This document shows, piece after piece, positions 1-7,506 of a stretch of DNA of 12,607 bases. The stretch covers positions 1-12,607 of the forward strand of contig CAJVPP010003089.1 in NCBI GenBank assembly GCA_910592005.1, read 5' to 3'. The notes beneath the pieces are model-generated. The model did not search any database. It was not told the DNA's origin and saw only the letters and a program-made list of their open reading frames with translations. Position numbers and translations under genes: made by a program. Each line of letters starts with the position of its first letter. Positions within the stretch are counted from its first letter, which is position 1. This DNA is from Funneliformis mosseae (lineage: Eukaryota > Glomeromycota > Glomeromycetes > Glomerales > Glomeraceae).

Positions 1-1
1 A

Positions 2-187
2 AATTACATATATTGTAGTGTATGTGATTCCTTAGTTTTTATACCTGAAAATGGTTTTAGTAGAGCTAATTACTATCAAGATAGCCACTTGAAGAGATAT
101 ATTTCTGAAAATACTATTTTGAATGAATATGCATACTGGTTGAAATCAAAAAATCGGATATGCAAAAATTGGCCTAAAATCAGCCTA
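2..187 (+). CDS. C-terminal fragment of an unidentified protein
   Basis: An open frame enters from the left edge and runs about 61 codons to a TAA, with no internal stop, unlike the decayed genes that follow. The peptide starts NYIYCSVCDSLVFIPENGF and later has a His (SHLKR) and the aromatic, polar stretch NEYAYWLKSKN. The C-x2-C pair with a downstream His could be part of a small zinc site, but the spacing fits no finger I can name. The last dozen codons run into GGCC-containing repeats, so the true end may have been replaced by repeat sequence. It lies on the + strand upstream of the satellite. No function can be assigned, and a chance open frame is possible although the composition looks protein-like. 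Confidence 0.4.
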
Positions 188-357
188 TAATTGGCCTAAA
201 TTTGGCAAATTATCAAAAATCAGCCTAGCCGATTGGCATATATCAGAAATCGGCCAAGAATCAGTCAAAATTTGACCTATCTTATTTATAGCTGATTTGC
301 ATATTTATTGCCAATTGGTATATATCAAAATTTAATCTATTTTATTTATAACTGATT
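176..357. repeat. Short interspersed GGCC-type repeats with a diverged direct duplication
   Basis: The motifs TTGGCC, CAGCC and ATCGGCC recur at short spacing (about 170-260). A longer direct duplication follows. The segment 231-297 (ATTGGCATATATCA through TTTATAGCTGATT) returns at about 314-357 (ATTGGTATATATCA through TTTATAACTGATT), with about 20 bases missing from the second copy and several C-to-T differences. There is no gene here. The repeat borders the 25-bp satellite directly. Confidence 0.55.
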
Positions 358-367
358 GATGTCTGAT

Positions 368-1654
368 TGAAATGATTGTATTGTTCCTTAGGTACAATGA
401 TTTTATTATTCCTAAAAAATGATGGTATTATCATTTCTTAGGGATGATAGTTTTATTATTTCTAAAATATGATAGTATTATTATACCTAAGAAATAATAG
501 TTTTATCATTTTTAAAGTATAATGCATTTATTGTTTCTAAGAAATATTATTTTTTCGTATCTAAGAAATGATGGTATTATCATTTCTTAGGTACAATGAT
601 TTTATTGTATCTAAGGTATGATGGTTTTATTATTCCTTAGGAATGATTATTTTATTATTCTTTAAGAACAATTGTATTATTGTATCTAAAGAATAATTGT
701 TTTATATTTCTTAAGAAACGATTATTTTATCATTCCTTAGGGATAATGGTATTATCATACCTTAGGTATAATGATTTTATCATTTCTAAGGAAAGATGCA
801 TTTATCGTTCTTTAGGTATAATAGTTTTATCATTCCTAAAGAATCATTTCTTAGGGATGATGGTTTATCATTTCTAAGGAATGATAGTATTATCATTCTT
901 TAGGGATGATAGTTTTATTATTCCTTAGAGACAATGGTATTATCATACCTAAAGAATAATAGTTTTATCATTTCTAAGAAATGATGGTATTATCGTTCCT
1001 TAAATATGATGATAAAAATGATTATTTTATTGTATCTAAGAAATGATGGTATTATCATTTCTTAGATACGATAATTTTATAATTCCTAAAGAATGATGGT
1101 ATTATTATACCTAAGGAATAATAGTTTTATTATTCCTAAGATATAATGCATTCATCATTCTTAAGGAATGATTATTTAAAGTATGATGATTTTATCATTT
1201 CTAAAGTATGATGCATTTATCGTTTCTTAGGTACAATTGTTTTATCATTCCTTAGGAATAATGATATTATTATATCTAAGAAATAATGATATTATCATTT
1301 CTTAAGGATGATGGTTTTATCATTTCTTAGGAATGATGGTATTATTGTATCTAAAGAATGATAGTATTATCATTCATTAGGTATGATAGTTATCATTCCT
1401 AAAAAATGATGGTATTATCATTTCTTAGAGATGATGATTTTATCATATCTAAAAAATAATGATATTATCATTCCTTAGGAATGGTTATTTTAGGTACAAT
1501 GATTTTATTGTTCCTAAAAAATGATTATTTTAAGTACAATAATTTTATCATTTTTAAGATATAATGGTATTATCATTCCTTAGAGACAATAGTTTTATTG
1601 TTCCTAAGAAATGATAGTTTTATTGTTTCTTAGAAATAATAGTATTATTATTCC
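368..1654. repeat. Satellite of about fifty 25-bp palindromic units
   Basis: The stretch is almost entirely tandem copies of a roughly 25-bp unit with consensus near CTTAGGAATGATGGTATTAT followed by CATTC. Units vary at several positions (GGTATTAT or AGTTTTAT or GATTTTAT in the middle; CTTAGG, CCTAAG or CTAAGA at the joints) and a few are shortened, for example near 837 and 1178. Each unit carries two overlapping inverted repeats, one across the joint (ATTCCTTAGGAAT) and one inside (ATGATGGTATTATCAT), so either strand could fold into serial hairpins. Short open frames inside, such as one at 680-877, are repetitive translations of the satellite and not genes. From the array length I estimate about fifty units. 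The right border is near 1654, where the sequence becomes unique. Confidence 0.9.
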
Positions 1655-1892
1655 AACAAACCAAACTTTCAAATTAAACTGATTTGTTAAAATAATATTG
1701 ATTTAATGTACTATTTAAGTTTATTTTTGGTATATAAAAATATTTATATAAATAAGCTTAATTTTTTACCTTTTTAAATAATAATTTCAATCATTTTCAA
1801 ATTTTCTCTTTTTACATTCCATCAAAATCCTAAAAAAAAAATTGTCTCAAAAATAAAAAGACCTTAAATTAAATTTTAGTCAATTTTCACCT
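1655..1892. other. AT-rich spacer without recognisable gene
   Basis: This unique-looking, very AT-rich sequence lies between the satellite and the integrase remnant. Reading the - strand onward from the integrase gives frames full of stops and no catalytic-core continuation that I can recognise. The rest of the integrase is therefore either deleted, displaced by the satellite or decayed beyond recognition. Confidence 0.5.
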
Positions 1893-2360
1893 TCAACTAT
1901 TAAGCCATGTAAGAGAATTAAAAGAATCCTTATATATTTCTTTGATAGTGATTCAGATTTCTAAACTATTTCTCAATGTTAATAAATACTTAGCCTTAAA
2001 ATGTATTACTATATCTATAATTAAAAAGCTATAAACAAATACCCTTTTACCATCCTGATCATCACGAGTATAGAATAAAATATCACATTAGTAGACTTTA
2101 TTTGAGATTTTAATTTTTGAGAAACTTGCCTCAGCCTTCTATGATAATAGTTGTATATAGATTTGATAGCTGTATTGATATTTTACCTATTTCATAATAT
2201 TCTGTAATCAAAAAAAATATCCTTTCTCCTGACATGCTTTATGTATTTTTTTTGCATTAGGATAAAAACTAGGTATATCATAATATAGAAGCTTACAGAC
2301 TATATGGAGCTCATCATACAGATCTATCACAATTTGAAGTTAACTTATTCTTAAGACAGA
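1893..2360 (-). pseudogene. Decayed rve-type integrase fragment (N-terminal and start of catalytic core)
   Basis: One continuous - strand frame of about 155 codons can be read through stops at expected Gln, Arg or Trp sites, with no frameshift. Early on there is a helical, charged part including FYPNAKKIHKACQEKGYFF. It is followed by KISNKVYQCDILFYTRDDQD, in which TAA replaces the Gln, then KRVFVYSFLIIDIVIHFK and KEIYKDSFNSLTW. The order 'Q-x-D-I-L, acidic turn, GKR-hydrophobic, LIIDI, F-K, S, IY, LTW' is that of the first half of an RNase H-fold retroviral-type integrase of the kind in Polinton/Maverick and Ginger elements. The Asp of CDIL is the likely first catalytic Asp. The second Asp and the Glu would lie beyond 1893 and are not recognisable. 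It is divergent from the Gag-like gene with about 40 bp between them. Resemblance is by eye and from memory of fungal integrases. Confidence 0.6.
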
Positions 2361-2400
2361 AATATTATGATAATACTATAAATTAGGGCTGAATAATAAA
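2361..2400. promoter_or_regulatory. Short divergent spacer between integrase and Gag-like genes
   Basis: Only about 40 bp separate the readable start of the integrase frame from the ATG at 2401. It contains a perfect 13-base palindrome, TATTATGATAATA (2363-2375). The integrase frame stays partly readable into this spacer, so the true start is uncertain. In such AT-rich DNA the palindrome may be chance. A shared promoter is inferred only from the divergent layout. Confidence 0.25.
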
Positions 2401-3456
2401 ATGTTTGATTTAGCATATTCATAATTTTTAGATACGAATCAGAAGTTTCATAGTGAGTTTCAAGATGAGATTTTTATTAATAAGAGCAATAAGAAAAAAC
2501 TTCGCTCTCTTATAAAGGAGCTTGAGCAATGTTATTAAACTATCTCATTACAGATAATACTATCATAGCACATGAAAAAGAGGTAGAGAAACTTAAATCA
2601 AAAATATCTGATTTGCAAAAATAGTTTAGGGTTTTACAACAGGATAAAAATTTCAAAGATGAGGTTGGATCTATTTAAAATGGTTGAATCATAGAACTCA
2701 AAAATAAAGTTAAAAATCTTGAAGTAAGAATTCAGATTTTCATAGATAAAAAAATTTCAATAAATACTTTAGATATGATAACAATTAATCTTATTACAAA
2801 TGTTAATAGAAGGTTAAATCGAATTAAAAATCACATTAAAGGCTGTACGCTTATGCAAAATCTTGCCAATATTATAAATAGAATCAGAGGCTCATTAAAT
2901 ACTATTTGAGTTACTTTGCAAAACATCACAATTGAGAGGAATCAATATTAGAACTTATTAAATGATTCAATTTAACAGGTAGATGATCTTAAAAATCAGT
3001 TAAATGATAGTAGAAATCAGAATTTACAGTTACAACATTTATTAGATGAATCCTGAGTTCAGGTTAAAAAGAACTGTAAGAGAAAGAGACAATACTCAAG
3101 GAGAGCAGGACTTAGCTATATTAGCCTATAATAATGAGAAATAAGAATCCTGTCGTTAGATGTTTTTATATTAGAATAAAGATAGGCGTATTCAAGGATT
3201 ATTATGAGAAAAATTTGCTAAACAGCTATTGTATCAGTGAAATACTAACTATTTTCAACAAAATACCTAACAGTTGCAGACTAATGCCCAAAATCAGATA
3301 AATAAAATGTTAGTTATTATAGTAAGAAAACAAACTCACATTGGTAAATTGCTATATGAAAAGTTTGTTTTTTAGCTAATTATTAGACAAAGAGACCAGA
3401 ATATTTTAAATTTGCAGGAATAAATTTTAGCTCTTTAGAATAACTTAATTGTAAAC

Positions 3457-4041
3457 ATGGCTGACGCTAAATGTTTACCAGTATTAAATTTGATTACACC
3501 TATTCTTACTAAAAATAAGTTGTATATAAACCAAGAATCTCCTAACAATTATTTAAATAGGCTTATTTAATTAATATCATTTGCACAAGAACATATAATT
3601 GTTCTTGAAAATGTACATATCAGAGATTTTGATGATGTTACCAAGTGTGATATTTATAAAGCTCAGATGGAAGGAAAATATTTATCAGTTTTAACCTAAG
3701 ACCCATATAATGAAAATGCTAATATTAATACTCCAGCTACTTTACATGCTTGGATGAGATCAAAATATCAACGTAAAACAGTAGGTAGTCAGTATTCAGC
3801 ATTGTAGAGATTAACTCAAGAAATATTTCTATTCATAGATTTACCAAATACTTATGAAAAAGAATCTGATCTTTATTATTAAGTGTAGTAGATGGTAATG
3901 CCTAAACTGTAGAATTTCTTAAGAATCACTTGTCAGATGATTTTTATATATAGATGCAAGCTGTTGCTTCTGTTGGTATTGATGCATTTTTTATACAACT
4001 TAAAAATATGTAGTTAGAGCGTGCTCTAAATTTAAATGAGT
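3457..4041 (+). other. Gag-like core domain of the decayed gene
   Basis: This is the best preserved part of the Gag-like gene. It starts MADAKCLPVLNLITPILTKN and continues with ESPNNYLNRLI, FAQEHIIVLEN, CDIYKAQMEGKYL, LHAWMRSKYQRKTVGSQYSA and LTQEIFLFIDLPNTYEK. A missing A near 3855-3862 shifts the frame, after which FLKNHLSDD, IDAFF and QLKNM are read, ending in LERA. Stops replace Gln in LT(Q)DPYNENA and L(Q)RLT, Arg just after the frameshift, and Trp in NM(W)LER. The helical, Trp/Leu-rich pattern is what a retroelement Gag capsid-like domain looks like. An independent gene could begin at this ATG, but the coiled-coil frames upstream lead straight into it, so I treat it as internal. Confidence 0.65.
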
Positions 4042-4200
4042 GTTAAAATTATCTAAATAATTTTTCAGTTAAGATTAAAAGGTTAAAATCTGAAATAGCA
4101 TCTTTATAAAACCAGCTAGCTCAACCAATCCAAACATATTCTTAAAATAATATACCTTAGAAAAGATATATATTTGTGCAATACATTTAGGAATGTTACC

Positions 4201-4245
4201 TGATCTAATTGTGGTAAAGCTGATCAAAATTCTCATAAATATCCT
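4201..4245 (+). other. Remnant of a CCHC zinc knuckle
   Basis: The reading is (stop)SNCGKADQNSHKYPRKKK. Set against the knuckle pattern C-x2-C-x4-H-x4-C it keeps one Cys, the GK and a basic tail. The first Cys position is a TGA, the His position reads Gln, and the last Cys reads Tyr (TGT to TAT). The usual Gly before the His reads Asp (GGT to GAT). It sits between the Gag-like core and the acidic linker, which is where nucleic-acid-binding knuckles lie in Gag proteins. Confidence 0.5.
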
Positions 4246-4839
4246 AGAAAAAAGAAGTGTAAGTCTAAAAAGGTAAAGTAAATCTTGTCACTTTAGATTT
4301 AGGTTCAGATTCAGATATTAACTCTGATATATTGTCTGATGACTTTTCTAATTCTAGTTCAAGTTCTTTATCTGAATCTAAGTTTGAAGCTGATATTAAT
4401 ATTAATATTACTAAAGCAAAAAATAAGTAAAAAAAGAATTAAGTAATCCTTCCTTCTACTAAAAAAAAAATCAAAGAGTCATTTTATGGCTAAGTCTTAA
4501 GAGATAACAGATATAGAGATATCTCCTTTAGTCTCAGCTTCTTTTTCTAAAAAGAAAAAGCAAAGATAAAGTTCCTGTTATAGGATAATCCATCCTGCTT
4601 GAAAAATATTATTGAGAAAATTATTGAAAAGATGCTTAATGAAAAGTTTAGTGCCATCATAGCTTTTTTTTCAATCACAGAATTCTGCTTTCAGAATATT
4701 AATTAATAATAAAGATGACACTAATTTGAATACTCCTAAAACTCCAGACTCAGATGGGAAAGATGAAATTCTAAATGAGCCTATAGAAATTGAAAAAAGA
4801 TTCTGCTACTGATGTTATTACTACTAAGTGTAAAATCAA

Positions 4840-5210
4840 GCGTCTGATCATTCTAAGTATTATGATTGATCCTGATGCTAATTTTGCAATTATGACAGAT
4901 AATATCTCTATATAATTAAAGCTAAAAATTGATACAAAAAAAAACATAATCTTAAAAGCATTGCTACTACTCCTACAGAGTTTCTTGGAATTGTTAGAAA
5001 TGTTTTAGTAAATTTCACCTCTAGATGTACTATATATGCTGATTTTACTGTAGTTAAGTATTCTAAGCCAATGCTGATCTTATTTAACATACTTCTTGAT
5101 AAATATAATTATGATTATTATTTACTTGCATCAAAATAAGGATTGAGACTAGAGTATAATAGTAAAGAATTTTTTATTCCAATTAATATGTATAAGGTTA
5201 AGAATAAGCT
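4840..5210 (+). other. Retropepsin-like protease region
   Basis: After KCKIKR the frame reads ILSIMIDPDANFAIMTDNI, with D-P-D-A at 4868-4879 where an aspartic protease would have D-[ST]-G-A or a close variant. TTPTEFLGIVRNVLVNF, CTIYADFTVVKYSKPMLI and NILLDKYNYDYY follow, resembling the strands and flap of a single-domain retropepsin ending in the hydrophobic 'L-L-D' strand. If this is the active-site loop, its Gly has become Asp by GGT-to-GAT. From memory, relatives have a Pro in place of Ser/Thr, so even intact copies may be unusual. Assignment as a protease is inference from fold-like order and from its place after a CCHC knuckle. Confidence 0.4.
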
Positions 5211-5403
5211 TGAGGTGAATTGCATAAACATTACTTCTGAATGTGTCAATCTGTTAGCTCTGGATAAAGTTTCTCAGGATTTGTAGGACTTAAGTAATAA
5301 TGATCCATTTAAAAAAAAGTGAGTAATGAGAAGCTTGAAAAAATGCTATATAGTACTCTTAAGTATAATTTAGAAATTAATGAGTATTGTGAAAGATGTC
5401 AAA

Positions 5404-5411
5404 CACACTAT
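5404..5411 (+). repeat. Left target-site duplication of the hAT element
   Basis: CACACTAT directly precedes the left terminal repeat and is repeated exactly at 6692-6699. In the host gene it encodes part of QTHY. Removing the element and one copy restores continuous reading into DELLKE. Confidence 0.9.
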
Positions 5412-5639
5412 TAGAGTTCTAAATGAGTTGAGTCAAATTGAGTTTAAAGATCAACTCTATTCAACTTCCTTTTTTTAAGTTGAGTTGAGTTAAATTTATT
5501 TATAAAATCTTTTAATTTGATTTGATTCGAATTATATAAATTTTAAACTTGACTCAATTTGACTTAATTCAATTTTAACTCGATTCGATTTTGAAAAAAA
5601 ATAATAAAAAAAATAAAAAAATCAGAAGGAAAGAAAGCG

Positions 5640-6352
5640 AACAATTCATCATCGTTCTTCTTGAATAATTTTTTTTATCATTCAAGTCAAATATTCATTA
5701 TCATTCTTTTTGAACAATTTTTTTATCATTCAAGTTAAATGATTTGAGTCATTGTTTTTCTTGAACGATTTTTTTATCATTTAAATCAAACGATTTGGGT
5801 CATTATTCTTTTTAAATGATTTTTTTTATCATTCAATTTGAATGATTCATCATCATTCTTCTTGAACAATTTTTCTATCATTCAAGTCAAATGATTCAGG
5901 TCATCATTCTTCTTGAACAATTTTTTATTGTTTAAGTTGAACGATTCAGGTCATCGTTTTTCTTGAACAATTTTTTTTATCATTCAAGTCGAATGATTCA
6001 TTATCATTATTCTTGAATGATTTTTTTTATCATTCAAGTCGAATGATTCATCATTGTTATTCTTGAATGATTTTTTTTATCATTCAAATTGAACAATTTC
6101 TTATTGTTCTTCTTGAATGATTTCTTATCATTTTTTTTAAATGATTTTTTTTATCATTCAAGTCAAACGATTTCTCATTGTTCTTCTTGAACAATTTCTT
6201 ATCGTTCTTCTTGAATGATTTTTTTATCGTTCAAATCGAATAATTTCTTATCATTCTTCTGAAACAATTTTTTTTATCGTTCAAGTCAAACGATTTCTCA
6301 TCATTCTTCTAGAACAATTTTTTTTCTTGAATGATTTTTTTATCATTCAAAT
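5640..6352. repeat. Tandem array of about 50-bp hairpin units inside the hAT element
   Basis: About fourteen diverged units follow the scheme TTCTTCTTGAAC-GA-T-run-ATCATTCAAGTC-(A/G)AA-CGATTCA-TCA. Each contains an inverted repeat, CTTGAATGAT and ATCATTCAAG around a short T-run; the copy at 6012-6038 is perfect with a 10-bp stem. Unit length shortens in the right half (about 6100-6350), where parts of the unit are missing. The expansion probably arose by slippage or unequal exchange within the transposon. Confidence 0.8.
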
Positions 6353-6371
6353 TAAATAATTATTTTTCTAT

Positions 6372-6480
6372 AGGATCACGGTCTTAGAATTGTAGTTTCA
6401 AGACCTGGTCCTAGAACCCAATCTTAGGACCCAAGTCCTATAGACTGGAAGTTTTGGGACCAGACTAGGACTGGACTAGA
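6372..6480. other. GC-richer core of the hAT element with GGTCC/GGACC inverted motifs
   Basis: This stands out from its AT-rich surroundings. It contains repeated AGACCTGGTCCTAG, TTAGGACCCAAGTCC, GGGACCAGACTAGG and GGACTGGACTAG motifs. A small hairpin is possible between GGTCCTA (6407-6413) and TAGGACC (6425-6431). It carries no reading frame. It could be a remnant of an older element captured between the hairpin array and the right subterminal repeats. Confidence 0.5.
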
Positions 6481-6691
6481 TTTTAATATCTCTAAAATAA
6501 TACTATTTCAAGTTAACTCAAGTCAACTCAAATCAAGTTGAGTTTAAATTGAGTCAAGTTAAATATTTAACTCAACTTGAATTTGACTTGACTTGCAAAT
6601 CATTAAATACAAAAAAACATAAATTCAACTTGATTTAAACTTGACTTAGCTTATCTGACTTGCAAGTTAATTAGACTCATCCAGAACTCTA

Positions 6692-6699
6692 CACACTAT
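6692..6699 (+). repeat. Right target-site duplication of the hAT element
   Basis: CACACTAT follows immediately after the right terminus AGAACTCTA and matches 5404-5411 exactly. The interrupted Gag-like gene resumes at 6700. Confidence 0.9.
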
Positions 6700-6725
6700 G
6701 ATGAACTTCTTAAAGAATAAGCAAG

Positions 6726-7240
6726 TTATTTTTTTAATATATTCTTCACATTTGCTATATTTTTTATATTCCTTTCAGTTATCTTTTCATATGATATGAG
6801 GATTGGTTGAGTCTAGACAGGAGATGAAATTAGCTCTACTAACATAGATTTAGACTTCAATTTCTTCTCTCCAGTCTTTTTTACCTTCCTACCTTTTTTC
6901 AAAACTAAATCAATAGATTTACTAAGCTCTATCTTAGCATCATGTATTTGTTTTTCCAGTTCTGTAAATGGAGAAATATCTTCATCTTGTATCTTCAGCT
7001 CAGTTGCCTGCCCACAACATTTATATTAGAAAGTGAAGCACTAGCTGTTGATACATAAATTGGTTAATTTCACGCAACTTTATTTTTTTCTTTACCTCTT
7101 TAGATCTGATAAATACATTTTTGTAATATGCAATATTTATTAGTTAAATCCTTTAAAACTTTATTTCTAGGTTTTTTTTTAGCACATTGCATAATATGAT
7201 CATAATCAGCTGATAATAAATAAGAGGCATCACGTCTCAT
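6726..7240 (-). pseudogene. Decayed small basic protein with helix-turn-helix-like N-terminus
   Basis: The - strand ATG at 7240-7238 starts MRRDASYLLSADYDHIMQCA. VLKDLTNKYCILQKCIYQI follows, a two-helix pattern (LkdL-x-NKY, turn, Q-x-x-IYQI) like a DNA-binding helix-turn-helix, at about residues 27-47. Stops at Gln/Arg/Trp sites and a frameshift near 7000-7020 follow. The second frame reads SPFTELEKQIHDAKIELSKS, a helical part, then a Lys-rich stretch (KKGRKVKKTGEKKLKSKS) and ends at TAA 6726-6728. Length is about 171 codons. Its stop lies 5 bp from the TAA of the convergent Gag-like gene. From memory, similar MRRDA-type proteins recur in Rhizophagus. A regulator or end-binding protein is a guess from the motif and basic tail. 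Confidence 0.55.
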
Positions 7241-7506
7241 TTATTACCTAAGTATAGTAGCAATATTTTTTTATATCTAATATAATACTCTAAAATAATT
7301 TATTAAATAGAATATATAAAAAGAATGTATAATTCTGAATATTTAGAATATACAGGATATATAGAAAGAAATATTTCAGATGTATAAAATATATAGGATA
7401 AACAGGATATTCAGAAAGAATGTATTATTCTGAATAAACAGATTATATCTATTATCTCAGAAGTTTATTTATGCATTTTTTTCTAATATATAACTATACT
7501 AATATT
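7241..7506. promoter_or_regulatory. Divergent intergenic region with imperfect direct repeats
   Basis: This lies between the two divergent starts at 7240 and 7507. A 22-bp motif centred on GAATGTAT-A/T-ATTCTGAATA occurs at 7320-7341 and 7415-7436 with one mismatch. ACAGGATAT followed by AGAAAGAA occurs twice (about 7352-7370 and 7402-7420). AATRTATWATTC is itself nearly palindromic. Such spaced copies between divergent genes would suit a shared control region, possibly bound by the adjacent helix-turn-helix protein. That link is inference only. Confidence 0.4.

Larger units (their letters stand above)
5412..6691. mobile_element. Non-autonomous hAT-type transposon (MITE-like), 1,280 bp
   Basis: The left end is TAGAGTTCTAAATGAGT. 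The right end, read on the - strand, is TAGAGTTCTGGATGAGT. This gives terminal inverted repeats of 17 bp with two mismatches, flanked by the identical 8-bp duplication CACACTAT. An 8-bp target duplication with termini beginning TAGAG is characteristic of the hAT superfamily. Inside both ends lie many copies of TTGAGTTGAGT/ACTCAACTTGA-type subterminal motifs in opposite orientations (about 5424-5590 and 6500-6660), such as could bind a transposase. The interior holds a 50-bp hairpin array and a GC-richer core, and no transposase reading frame, so movement would need a transposase from elsewhere. The exact duplication and good terminal repeats suggest insertion later than much of the decay of the host gene, though the relative age is not proven. 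Confidence 0.88.
2401..6720 (+). pseudogene. Decayed Gag-like gene (coiled coil, Gag core, CCHC, protease-like), split by a hAT element
   Basis: The ATG at 2401 begins MFDLAYS; frames can be followed to 5411 and resume at 6700-6720 (DELLKE, then TAA) after a transposon. Joining across the insertion keeps frame. In order the gene holds a long Gln/Asn/Leu-rich coiled coil (2401-3450, e.g. KELEQC, KSKISDLQK, LLNDSI, DDLKNQLNDS), a Gag-like core (3457-4041), a CCHC knuckle remnant (4200-4245), an acidic Ser-rich linker (about 4290-4400) and a retropepsin-like region (about 4840-5210). The tail carries CERCQTHY. Total coding length without the insert is about 1,010 codons. There are dozens of stops at Gln/Arg/Trp sites and several single-base frameshifts, near 2549 and 3855 among others. 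No reverse transcriptase follows, which is odd for an LTR element. From memory this family is highly expanded in Rhizophagus and relatives, and its role there is presumably particle or nucleoprotein formation. Confidence 0.65.

Noticed and set aside
680..877. Small + strand open frame of 65 codons
   Set aside because: It is a translation of the 25-bp satellite, with repeated SLGIMVLS-type peptides, and not a gene.
368..1654. CRISPR array
   Set aside because: Units are contiguous, without unique spacers, all diverged, and in a eukaryotic-looking context.
4908..5090. Minus-strand open frame of 60 codons
   Set aside because: It lies antisense to the protease-like region, which reads convincingly on the + strand.
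5412..6691. The direct and inverted TTGAGTT/AACTCAA repeats as LTRs of the Gag-like gene
   Set aside because: They lie inside an element bounded by 17-bp inverted termini and an 8-bp duplication, they are short, and the gene continues on both sides.
6721..6800. Hydrophobic + strand reading after the Gag-like gene (FFNIFFTFAIFF type)
   Set aside because: It follows the TAA at 6718-6720 and is antisense to a charged, protein-like - strand frame. Hydrophobicity is a by-product of A-rich antisense codons.
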